From Nonomuraea helvata (lineage in GTDB: Bacteria; Actinomycetota; Actinomycetes; Streptosporangiales; Streptosporangiaceae), in NCBI RefSeq assembly GCF_039535785.1, contig NZ_BAAAXV010000005.1:930001-994000 (forward strand): a stretch of DNA of 64,000 nt, read 5' to 3'. Of this stretch, positions 34,852-42,251 are shown piece after piece (position 1 is the first letter of the stretch; each line of letters starts with the position of its first letter). Both the position numbers and the translations under genes were made by a program. Below the pieces are notes generated by a model. That model saw only the letters and a list, made by a program, of their open reading frames with translations. It searched no databases and had not been told where the DNA came from.

Positions 34852-36678
34852 ATGCCCGAGCGCGATCTTCAGTATCTGTCCGAGTTGGCCGCGCAGCTCC
34901 GCGTCGACTCCGTACGGGCGGCCGCCGAGGCCGGATCCGGCCATCCGACCTCGTCCATGTCGGCGGCCGATCTGATGGCCGTGCTGTTCGCCTGCCACCT
35001 ACGCTACGACTTCGATCACCCGGACAACCCGGCCAACGATCACTTGATCTTCTCGAAGGGGCACGCGTCGCCCCTTCTTTATGCGCTCTACAAGGCGGCC
35101 GGGGCCATCGACGACAAGGAACTGCTGACGTTCAGGAAGCGCTCCAGCCGGTTGGAAGGCCATCCCACGCCCCGGCTGCCCTGGGTGGACGTCGCGACGG
35201 GGTCGCTGGGGCAGGGCCTGGCGGTGGGTGTCGGGGTGGCCATGGCCGGGCGGCTGGAACGGTTGCCGTACCGGGTGTGGGTGCTCTGCGGGGACAGCGA
35301 GCTGGCCGAGGGGTCGATCTGGGAGGCGGCCGAGCACGCGGGCTGCGAGGGGCTGGCCAACCTGACCGTGATCGTGGACGTGAACCGGCTCGGGCAGCGA
35401 GGCCCCACCCGGCACGGGTGGGACACCGGGGCGTACGCGCGCAGGTTCGGGGCGTTCGGCTGGCACACGATCGAGATCGACGGGCACGACCCCGGGCAGA
35501 TCGACTTCGCCCTGAGCGACGCCTGCAACACGCGCAGGCGCCCGACGGTGATCCTGGCCAAGACCCGGAAGGGCGAGGGGGTCCTGGAGGTCGAGAACCG
35601 CGAAGGGGCCCACGGCAAGCCGCTCAAGGACCCGGACAAGGCGCTCGAGGAGCTGGGCGGCCCCAGGGACGTGCGGGTGGAGGTGCACAAGCCCGACGAC
35701 GCCCCGGCGCCGTACCGGTTCGAGACCAGGCCGATGAGCCTGCCCACGTACGAGGTGGGCGACAAGGTGGCCACGCGGACGGCGTTCGGGGACGCGCTCG
35801 CGGCGCTCGGCGCGGCGCGGGAGGACGTCGTCGTGCTGGACGGCGAGGTGGCGGACTCGACCAAGGCGGAGGCGTTCGCCAAGGAGTTCCCCGAGCGGTT
35901 CTTCGAGATGTACATCGCCGAGCAGGAGCTCGTGGCCGCCGCCGTGGGCCTGCAGGTGCGCGGGTGGCGGCCGTACGCGGCCACGTTCGCGGCGTTCCTG
36001 ACCAGGGCGTACGACTTCATCAGGATGGCCGGGGTGAGCAGGGCCTCGATCCGGCTGGTCGGCTCGCACGCGGGTGTGTCGATCGGCGAGGACGGCCCCT
36101 CCCAGATGGGCCTCGAGGATATGGCGATGATGCGGGCCGTCTACGGCAGCACCGTGCTCTATCCGTGCGACGCCAACCAGGCGGCGGCGCTGACCGTCGA
36201 GATGGCCGACATCGAAGGCGTGTCCTACCTGCGCACGACGCGCGGCAACACGCCGGTGATCTACCAGCCGGGCGAGCGGTTCCCCGTGGGCGGTTCACGG
36301 ATCCTGCGCCACTCGCACAACGACCGGGCCACGATCCTGGCCGCGGGCGTGACCGTGCACGAGGCGCTGGCGGCGGCCGACGAGCTGCGCGACGCCGGGA
36401 TCCCCGTGGGGGTGATCGACCTGTACTCGGTCAAGCCCGTCGACACGTCGGCGCTGGTCGAGGCGGCCACCACCACGGGCAACCTGATCACGGTGGAGGA
36501 TCACCGGCTGGAGGGCGGCCTCGCCGACGCGGTGATGGACGCGGTCAGCGAGCTGGGGCCGCGGGTGGTGAAGCTGGCCGTGACGGGCCTGCCCGCGTCC
36601 GCGACGCCCGAGGAGCAGCTCGCTCTCGCGCGCATCGACCGCCACGCGATCGCCGAGGCCGTCAAGCGGCTGCTGTGA
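34852..36678 (+). CDS. Transketolase (single-chain)
   Basis: 608-aa thiamine-diphosphate enzyme transferring two-carbon ketol units in the pentose phosphate pathway. Domain 1 has GSGHPTSSMSAADLMA, FSKGHASPLLYALY and the ThDP motif GDSELAEGSIWEAAEHAG..NLTVIVDVN near residues 145-180. Domain 2 has the catalytic Glu in MYIAEQELVAAAVGL, then GSHAGVSIGEDGPSQMG; domain 3 ends the chain. It resembles archaeal and 'transketolase-like' proteins with both halves joined, slightly shorter than the 660-700 aa housekeeping enzyme, so it is likely a second, perhaps stress-linked, copy. ATG 34852 is 5 nt after AGGAGG; ATG 34849 is too close. Confidence 0.92.
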   Translation: MPERDLQYLSELAAQLRVDSVRAAAEAGSGHPTSSMSAADLMAVLFACHLRYDFDHPDNPANDHLIFSKGHASPLLYALYKAAGAIDDKELLTFRKRSSRLEGHPTPRLPWVDVATGSLGQGLAVGVGVAMAGRLERLPYRVWVLCGDSELAEGSIWEAAEHAGCEGLANLTVIVDVNRLGQRGPTRHGWDTGAYARRFGAFGWHTIEIDGHDPGQIDFALSDACNTRRRPTVILAKTRKGEGVLEVENREGAHGKPLKDPDKALEELGGPRDVRVEVHKPDDAPAPYRFETRPMSLPTYEVGDKVATRTAFGDALAALGAAREDVVVLDGEVADSTKAEAFAKEFPERFFEMYIAEQELVAAAVGLQVRGWRPYAATFAAFLTRAYDFIRMAGVSRASIRLVGSHAGVSIGEDGPSQMGLEDMAMMRAVYGSTVLYPCDANQAAALTVEMADIEGVSYLRTTRGNTPVIYQPGERFPVGGSRILRHSHNDRATILAAGVTVHEALAAADELRDAGIPVGVIDLYSVKPVDTSALVEAATTTGNLITVEDHRLEGGLADAVMDAVSELGPRVVKLAVTGLPASATPEEQLALARIDRHAIAEAVKRLL

Positions 36679-36695
36679 GGGCTGGGGGCATGGAA

Positions 36696-36727
36696 GAGGG
36701 CCGACGGCGTGTCCGCCATCGGCCCTC
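36696..36727. terminator. Bidirectional terminator
   Basis: GAGGGCCGACGGCG / CGCCATCGGCCCTC, a 14-bp stem with one mismatch and a 4-nt loop, between the converging transketolase and ChaB genes. Confidence 0.8.
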
Positions 36728-36747
36728 GGAGTGTGGAAGCCCCCCGG

Positions 36748-37131
36748 TCAGCGGGCCTTCGCCGTGGCCCTCCGGTTGGCCTTCTTGATGGCGTTCACCA
36801 GCTCCTGCTTGGTCATCTTCGACCGGCCGGGTACCTCGAGCTGGGCAGCCACCTTCTGCAGGTGTTCCTTGCTGGCGTTGGCGTTGACGCCCTCGGCCGT
36901 CCGGCCTGACCGGTCGGTCGCGCCCTTGTCGGAGGGGCCCTTCTTCTCCTTCGGCTCCCAGTGGTCGCCGACCTTCTCGAACGAGTGCTTCAGCGCGGCG
37001 AACGCGGTCATGTGGGCGCGACGACCCTCGCCGTACTCCTTCACGGCGTTGTCGTGTGCCTTGATCCACGTGTTCTGGGCCTTCTTCGGCGAACGTTTGA
37101 TGGTCGACGGCAGCTCTTCGACGGCTGGCAT
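36748..37131 (-). CDS. ChaB family protein with C-terminal Rho-N/SAP-like domain
   Basis: 127-aa basic protein. The N-terminal ChaB domain reads ELPSTIKRSPKKAQNTWIKAHD and FAALKHSFEKVGDHW (residues 5-60). A Lys/Asp-rich linker leads to a helix-extended-loop-helix near 85-120 (NASKEHLQKVAAQLEV, MTKQELVNAIKKANR), as in SAP/Rho-N nucleic-acid-binding domains. ChaB was first linked to cation transport, but this architecture suggests a small nucleic-acid-binding stress protein. It lies 13 bp after the small membrane-protein gene 37145-37426 and shares its promoter. Confidence 0.87.
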   Translation of the reverse strand: MPAVEELPSTIKRSPKKAQNTWIKAHDNAVKEYGEGRRAHMTAFAALKHSFEKVGDHWEPKEKKGPSDKGATDRSGRTAEGVNANASKEHLQKVAAQLEVPGRSKMTKQELVNAIKKANRRATAKAR

Positions 37132-37144
37132 GTCGATTCACCTC

Positions 37145-37426
37145 CTACAGCGGCGGCTCGTCGTAGTGGCGGCGTTCCTCGTACACGGTGGTCCTGCGGG
37201 CCTCAGGCTCCTCGTACACGTCGTGGCGGTGAACGGGCTCGTCGATCGCCCCGACCGCCCTACGGGTCACGCTGATCCTGTAGATGCCGAACAGGAGTCC
37301 CGCGAGACCGCCGAGCATGAGGATGACCCCCACGACGTTGATGTCGAGACCGGCGAGGTCGAACTCGACGGCCCAGGTGAGGATCGCGCCGAGCATGATG
37401 AGGATGATGCTTCCGGCGATGGTCAT
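37145..37426 (-). CDS. DUF6458-like small membrane protein
   Basis: 93-aa protein with two hydrophobic helices (IAGSIILIMLGAILTWAVEF; INVVGVILMLGGLAGLLFGI) and a hydrophilic tail rich in Glu, Arg and Tyr (HDVYEEPEARR). The IAGSIILIMLGAIL..FDLAGLDINVVG pattern is typical of DUF6458 proteins of actinomycetes, function unknown. ATG 37426 follows AAGGAGG. It is the first gene of a two-gene unit with ChaB behind a stress-like promoter, and is divergent from the shikimate-kinase-like gene. Confidence 0.8.
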   Translation of the reverse strand: MTIAGSIILIMLGAILTWAVEFDLAGLDINVVGVILMLGGLAGLLFGIYRISVTRRAVGAIDEPVHRHDVYEEPEARRTTVYEERRHYDEPPL

Positions 37427-37456
37427 CAGATTTACCTCCTTGACACGAAGGAACCT

Positions 37457-37481
37457 CTATCCACATGTCGAAAAACAAACC
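37457..37481 (-). promoter_or_regulatory. Possible SigB/SigF-type promoter of the DUF6458-chaB unit
   Basis: On the minus strand GGTTT (37481-37477), 14-bp spacer, GGATA (37462-37458), one mismatch from GGGTA. The start near 37450 leaves a 24-nt leader with AAGGAGG. It lies inside the start of the divergent kinase gene. Confidence 0.4.
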
Positions 37482-37974
37482 AGTCGTAGTGGTCGGGCTG
37501 ATGGGCTCGGGCAAGTCGACGGTCGGCCGCTTGATCGCGGAGGTCCTGGGCCTGCCGTTCAGTGACAGCGATCCGTTCCTCAAGGCGCGGTACGGCGGCA
37601 CCGCCGCGCAGATCGCCGCCCGCGACAGCGCGGAGACGCTGCACCGGTACGAGGCCGACCACGTGCTGCACGAACTGGCCGGGGAGCCCGAGGTCATCGC
37701 GGCGGCCGCCAGCACGGTCGAGGACCCGCGGGTGCGCGAGGCGATGAAGGAGGCTTTCGTGCTCTGGGTGGACGCCGACGACGAGGTGCTGACCCAGCGG
37801 ATGAAGTCGAGCGACCACCGCCCCGCCTTCGGACCCGCCGCCATGCGGGCCCGCCGGGAGCCGTACTTCCGCGAGGTGGCGGACCTGAGGTGCGACGTCG
37901 GCAGCATGCGCCCCGAGGAGGTCCGGGACGCCGCACTGCGGGCCATGGGTCTGCCGGTCCCCGGCTCCCGCTGA
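37465..37974 (+). CDS. P-loop kinase of the shikimate kinase/gluconokinase type
   Basis: 169-aa kinase. Walker A GLMGSGKSTVG is at residues 10-20, DSDPFLKARYGG provides the substrate DxD-like site, and the lid and adenine regions follow (RREPYFREVADL). Genuine shikimate kinase in actinomycetes lies in an aro operon, which is absent here; this stand-alone gene may phosphorylate another small hydroxylated acid. ATG 37465 has no strong SD (GAAGGAA lies 11 nt upstream). It is divergent from the DUF6458-chaB unit. Confidence 0.85.
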   Translation: MSKNKPVVVVGLMGSGKSTVGRLIAEVLGLPFSDSDPFLKARYGGTAAQIAARDSAETLHRYEADHVLHELAGEPEVIAAAASTVEDPRVREAMKEAFVLWVDADDEVLTQRMKSSDHRPAFGPAAMRARREPYFREVADLRCDVGSMRPEEVRDAALRAMGLPVPGSR

Positions 37975-38092
37975 GTTTGGCATAATGATCATGACGCATG
38001 GGTCCCCCGAGGCGCGCGGGGGACCTGTGGCGTCCGGTGAACTGCGATGTTTCGGGGACAACCAAAATGCGGCGTCGTGCATCTAAGCATCA

Positions 38093-41000
38093 GTGACGAT
38101 GCGCTTGGTGCCCGGTGACCCCGAGAGGCTCGGCGGCTTCTGGCTGGCGGCCCGGCTCGGCGCGGGCGGTCGCGGCGTGGTCTACGACGCGTACGACGAC
38201 GAGGGGCGGCGCTTCGCGGTCACCGTGCCGCGGGGGTCGCGGGAAGGCCAGGCCGGGCGCCGCTTCGAGCGGATCAGCTGCCCCCATCTGGCCGAGGTGG
38301 TCGCCGCCGGGGCCGACGAGGGCGTGCCGTACGTGGTGAGCGAATACGTGGACGGGCCCGACCTGCGGCGGGCGGTGGAGCTGCACGGGCCCTACGCAGG
38401 CGACGAGCTGGTCGCGCTGGCCGGGGCGCTGGCGTCCGCGCTGGAGGCGCTGCACGAGGCCGGGCTTACGCATCGAGGGCTCAATCCGGAGAGCGTGCTG
38501 CTAGCCGCCGGCGGTCCCAAGGTGATCGAGCTGGGTGTGCCCGCCGGCGGGACGTACACGTACACGGCGCCCGAGGTCCTGACCGGGAAGGAGGCCGGGG
38601 CGGCGGCCGACGTGTTCGCGTGGGGCGCGGTAGTGGTGTTCGCGGCCACCGGGCTCGACCCGTTCAGCGGGGAGAGCCTGGGCGGGGTCATGCACCGGCT
38701 GCTGACCGCCGATCCGGATCTGGACGTGCTGCCCGAACCGCTGCGCGAGCCCGTCGGGCGGGCCCTGGCCAAGGACCCCGCCGACCGGCCGGCGGCGCGG
38801 GAGCTGCGTGTCGTCGGGGGTGCGGCGGAGGTGCGGCCGCCGGAGGGGCATACGGGGCCGCGCTCGCTGGGTGAGGTGGCCGAGGAGGCGTACCAGGGGC
38901 TCACGCCGCGGCAGCAGGCGGAGGTGCCGGGGCTGCTGCTGCGCCTGTTCGACGGCGACACCCCGCACGACGAGGGCGACGTGCTGGGTCCGCTCATGGA
39001 GGCGGGCCTCCTGGTACGCCGCAGCGTACGCGTGCCGCCGACCGAGACCTCCGTGGGCAAGCTCGTGGCCGTCAGCGACAGCCGGGTGGCCCCCGCCAGC
39101 GCCGCGCTCTACCGGGCCTGGCCCCGGCTGCGCGACTGGGTCGCGGACGAGCGCGAGAGCCTGCAGGCCCACCGGTTGATCCGCGAGGCCGCCAGAGCCT
39201 GGTCCGAGCACCGGCGCGGCAGGAGCCGTCTGCTCCGCGGCGAGTCACTCGACACCGCGCTCGCCTGGGCCGCGACCAAGCGCCGTCATCTCCGCCTCAA
39301 CCAGCTCGAACGCGACTTCGTCAACGACAGCGTGGCCCTGTCCAAGCAGCGCAGGAAGCTGCTCGCGCCCGCGCTGGCGACGCTCGGTGCGGTGCTCGCC
39401 ATCGCGGTGACGCTGGCGGTGGTGTCCGTAAACGGGCAGAACCAGCTGCGCGCGCAGCTCATCGAGGCCAACGCGCGGGCCGTGGCCGCCAGGGCGGAGG
39501 CGCTGCGGTCGTCCGACCCGCGCACGGCGATGCGGCTGAGCGTGGCCGCCTGGAAGCTGTCGCCGGTGTTCGAGGCGCGGGTCGCGCTGCAGGCCTCTCT
39601 CGTGCAGCCGGAGCTGGGGACGTTCACCGACCCGACCGCCGACGTGCGGGCGCGTTACCTGCTGCGCGGGGACGAGCTGGTCAAGTGGGGCACGGGAGAG
39701 GTCACCGTCTGGGACGTGACCGGCGGGCGGCGGCTCGCGTCGTACCCGCTGCCCGCGGGCAGCATGCTGAGCGACGACGGGAAGTACGCGGTCGGGACCG
39801 ACGGCAGGCCGTTCGAGGTGGCCACCGGGCGACCGCCCGCCGCGACGACCGCATATGCGATCACCCAGGGCAACAGGACCAGGGTCTACCGGGGCGGGCG
39901 GCTGCTGTTCGACGTCACCGACCGCCAGGTGGCGCTCTCCCCGGACGGGAGCGCGGCGGCCTTCTCCACCCTGACCGGGCGGGTCGAGCTGTGGGCGCTC
40001 GGCGGGCGGACCCGGACGGGCGCGGTCGAGGTCCAGCCGCTCACCGGCGCGGACGCGGCGGCGCCCGCCCTGGCGTTCAGCCCGGACGGCGCCACGCTCG
40101 CGGTGGCCGGGCGCGACGGGGTGACCCTCGTGGCGGCGCGGCAGAACGGGACCGCCCGCGGGGAGACGCTCGCCACCGCCCGTCCCGGACCGGCGATCAC
40201 GGCGCCGCCCGGACGTGTGCCGACGGGCGCGGCGTCCCCGACCCCGTCGTCGTCACCGAACCCGTCGTCGTCACCGAACCCGTCATCGTCACCGAACCCG
40301 TCATCGTCACCGAGCCCATCGTCGTCACCGAGCCCATCGGCCTTCGCCGGACGTGAGCCTGCCGTCACGCCGTCACCCACCGGCCGTCCCCAGGTGTTGA
40401 GCGCGGACAGGCAGGACGCCGGTTACGCGGCCCACGACAGCACGAAGGCCCGCGTCCTGCCCGGCGTCGAGGTGGTCGGCGACGACGACCTGGGCCGCAC
40501 CTCCGCCGACCCGCCCGCCTTCAGCCCCGACGGCCGCCTGCTGGCCCTGCCAGGCGAAGGAGAGGTACGCGTCTGGAACGTGGCCGAGCGCCGCCTCGCG
40601 GGCGTCTACCCGCTCCGGAACCCCGAGCGCGGCCTGGCCTTCTCCGGCGACGGACGCTCGCTGCGCTATCTGAGCGGCACCGGGTCCGTCGTCTCCCTCG
40701 ACGTCTCGGGGCTGCCGATCCCCTCGGAGGACGGCCGCACCGCCGCCTTCTCCGGCAACGGGCGGGTCGCCGCCAAGGAGGTCGGCGACGCCATCGAGCT
40801 CACCGATGCCGTCGAACGCAGGACGCTCGGCCGCATCGCCGCCGCCGGCGACCTGGCCTTCGACGCGGACGGCCGGCTGCTCGCCGTCGCGGGCGACCCG
40901 GTGACCGTGTGGGAGGTGAGCGGCGGCAGGCAGGTGGCCGCCATCGACGTGGGCGGCGACGTGACCGCCGTCGCGCTCTCCCCTGCCGGCGACACGCTGG

Positions 41001-41653
41001 CCACCGCGCGCGGCAAGACGCTGGAGACGTGGGACGTGCGCGCGGGACGGCGCATCAAGGCGTACGAGGGCGCGGGCGACCTGGCGCTGGCCTTCAGCCC
41101 CGACGGCTCGACGCTGGCGGCCGGGGCCAAGCTCCTCGACCTGCGGACCGGCGAGGTCGCCCCGCTCGACCTCACCCGGTCCCGCGAGGCCGTCCAGGCT
41201 CTCGACGCCGACGACGCCCCGGCCGCCCCGACCGCGCTCGCCTTCTCCCCCGACGGGCGCACGCTGGCGTTCGGGCTGGAAGGCGGCCGGGTGCTGCTCT
41301 GGGACGTACGCGAACAGGAGCCGCGGGGCACGATCGAGACAGGCACGGCGCCGGTGGACGAGCTCCGCTTCTCCCCCGACGGCGACCTGCTGGCCATCGA
41401 CGCCGCCCGTACCTCGCTCTGGGACACGAGCACGATGCGCGAGGTCGGCCAGGCGGGCTCGTGGGCCGCGATCCCGGCCTTCACCCAGGACGGCAGGCGG
41501 CTGCGCGGCGTGGCGCTCGACGGCACCGTACGCGAGAGCCCGGTCGATCCCGCGCTGGCGGCGGTGGAGGTGTGCGCCAAGGCAGGCGGGGCGCTGAGCC
41601 GGGCGGAGTGGACCCGGCTGATCCCTGAGAGCGGCTACCAGGACAGCTGCTGA
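38093..41653 (+). CDS. Pseudokinase - winged-helix - TM - WD40 repeat protein
   Basis: 1186-aa membrane protein. Residues 1-245 have a protein-kinase fold (LGAGGRGVVYDA, TAPEVLTG, DVFAWGAVVVFAATG), but catalytic residues are lost: the ATP-anchoring Lys is Thr (FAVTVP), HRD is HRG (HRGLNPES), and DFG is ELG. Residues ~255-410 match the helical/winged region that follows the NTPase in nSTAND proteins (RSLGEVAEEAYQGL, LYRAWPRLRDWV, LNQLERDFVNDSV); no P-loop is present. A TM helix (~424-447) is followed by the usual SSDPRTAMRLSVAAWKL segment and a WD40-like propeller to the C-terminus, interrupted by a (PSSSPN)n tract at ~718-750. GTG 38093 or ATG 38099 may be the start; neither has an SD. Likely a scaffold or sensor; role unknown. 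Confidence 0.82.
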   Translation: MTMRLVPGDPERLGGFWLAARLGAGGRGVVYDAYDDEGRRFAVTVPRGSREGQAGRRFERISCPHLAEVVAAGADEGVPYVVSEYVDGPDLRRAVELHGPYAGDELVALAGALASALEALHEAGLTHRGLNPESVLLAAGGPKVIELGVPAGGTYTYTAPEVLTGKEAGAAADVFAWGAVVVFAATGLDPFSGESLGGVMHRLLTADPDLDVLPEPLREPVGRALAKDPADRPAARELRVVGGAAEVRPPEGHTGPRSLGEVAEEAYQGLTPRQQAEVPGLLLRLFDGDTPHDEGDVLGPLMEAGLLVRRSVRVPPTETSVGKLVAVSDSRVAPASAALYRAWPRLRDWVADERESLQAHRLIREAARAWSEHRRGRSRLLRGESLDTALAWAATKRRHLRLNQLERDFVNDSVALSKQRRKLLAPALATLGAVLAIAVTLAVVSVNGQNQLRAQLIEANARAVAARAEALRSSDPRTAMRLSVAAWKLSPVFEARVALQASLVQPELGTFTDPTADVRARYLLRGDELVKWGTGEVTVWDVTGGRRLASYPLPAGSMLSDDGKYAVGTDGRPFEVATGRPPAATTAYAITQGNRTRVYRGGRLLFDVTDRQVALSPDGSAAAFSTLTGRVELWALGGRTRTGAVEVQPLTGADAAAPALAFSPDGATLAVAGRDGVTLVAARQNGTARGETLATARPGPAITAPPGRVPTGAASPTPSSSPNPSSSPNPSSSPNPSSSPSPSSSPSPSAFAGREPAVTPSPTGRPQVLSADRQDAGYAAHDSTKARVLPGVEVVGDDDLGRTSADPPAFSPDGRLLALPGEGEVRVWNVAERRLAGVYPLRNPERGLAFSGDGRSLRYLSGTGSVVSLDVSGLPIPSEDGRTAAFSGNGRVAAKEVGDAIELTDAVERRTLGRIAAAGDLAFDADGRLLAVAGDPVTVWEVSGGRQVAAIDVGGDVTAVALSPAGDTLATARGKTLETWDVRAGRRIKAYEGAGDLALAFSPDGSTLAAGAKLLDLRTGEVAPLDLTRSREAVQALDADDAPAAPTALAFSPDGRTLAFGLEGGRVLLWDVREQEPRGTIETGTAPVDELRFSPDGDLLAIDAARTSLWDTSTMREVGQAGSWAAIPAFTQDGRRLRGVALDGTVRESPVDPALAAVEVCAKAGGALSRAEWTRLIPESGYQDSC
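40244..40339 (+). repeat. 18-bp tandem repeat encoding (PSSSPN/S)n
   Basis: Five consecutive 18-bp units (40244, 40262, 40280, 40298, 40316) of the pattern ccgtcgtcgtcaccgaac plus a partial sixth, with only transitions between copies. In frame they encode a Pro/Ser linker inside the beta-propeller half. Unit length divisible by three keeps the gene open if copy number changes. Confidence 0.92.
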
Positions 41654-41694
41654 CGACGCTGCCCGGTGTCGGCCCGCGTCGATACGGTGCTGCC

Positions 41695-42237
41695 GTGGCT
41701 GACATTCACGAACTCATGCTGGCGATGGACCTGCGCGGCGACCTGTCCGAGACCGAACTCGGCGAGTTGCGCTGGCACCTGGGCCTCGGCTCGCGGCCCG
41801 AGCACATCACCGAGGAGACGATCGTCGTCAACGAGGTTCTCGATCTGCTGCCCGAGGAGCAGAAGCCGGTGCGGGATGAGCACGGCGACTGGGTGATCAA
41901 GGAGTCTCCACAGCCGGCGTGGGACGACGGCTCACCGTACGCTGCCTCGAAGATCCCCGGCGCCGGCTACTCGATCCTGGTGCGCGCGGATGACCACGAT
42001 GGCGGACGCTGGGCGCTGACCTGCCGCTGGGAGGTCCACCCCGATGGGCATGCCGAGGTGGCCGAGCTGATGGACCGGCTGGTCGCGCGGCTCCACGGGA
42101 ACGGGTCCTTCTTCGGCCACCAGCGGTGGTACGAGGACGAGGAGCCGGAGCTGCTCGGCATCCGCGACGGGAAGGTTGTGACGCGTTGCGACGGCGCGTT
42201 CGTCCCGCCGTTCTGGGATGAGCCTGACATGGGCTGA
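41695..42237 (+). CDS. Hypothetical protein of unknown function
   Basis: 180-aa acidic soluble protein without signal peptide or membrane segment. ELMLAMDLRGDLSETELGELRWHLG starts it in two helices; the middle has aromatic strands (SILVRADDHDGGRWALTCRWEVHPDG) and the end is Trp/Asp-rich (RWYEDEEPELLGIRDGKVV, PPFWDEPDMG). I do not recognise a family. GTG 41695 lies 42 bp after the pseudokinase-WD40 gene and may be co-transcribed with it. The 3' end is 14 bp from the convergent Ser/Thr kinase gene. Confidence 0.72.
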   Translation: MADIHELMLAMDLRGDLSETELGELRWHLGLGSRPEHITEETIVVNEVLDLLPEEQKPVRDEHGDWVIKESPQPAWDDGSPYAASKIPGAGYSILVRADDHDGGRWALTCRWEVHPDGHAEVAELMDRLVARLHGNGSFFGHQRWYEDEEPELLGIRDGKVVTRCDGAFVPPFWDEPDMG

Positions 42238-42251
42238 GGGGCTCTTCTGCG

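Noticed and set aside
40244..40339. Short regularly spaced repeats, possible CRISPR
   Set aside because: Units are contiguous with no spacers and lie in a coding frame; they are a protein-level tandem repeat.
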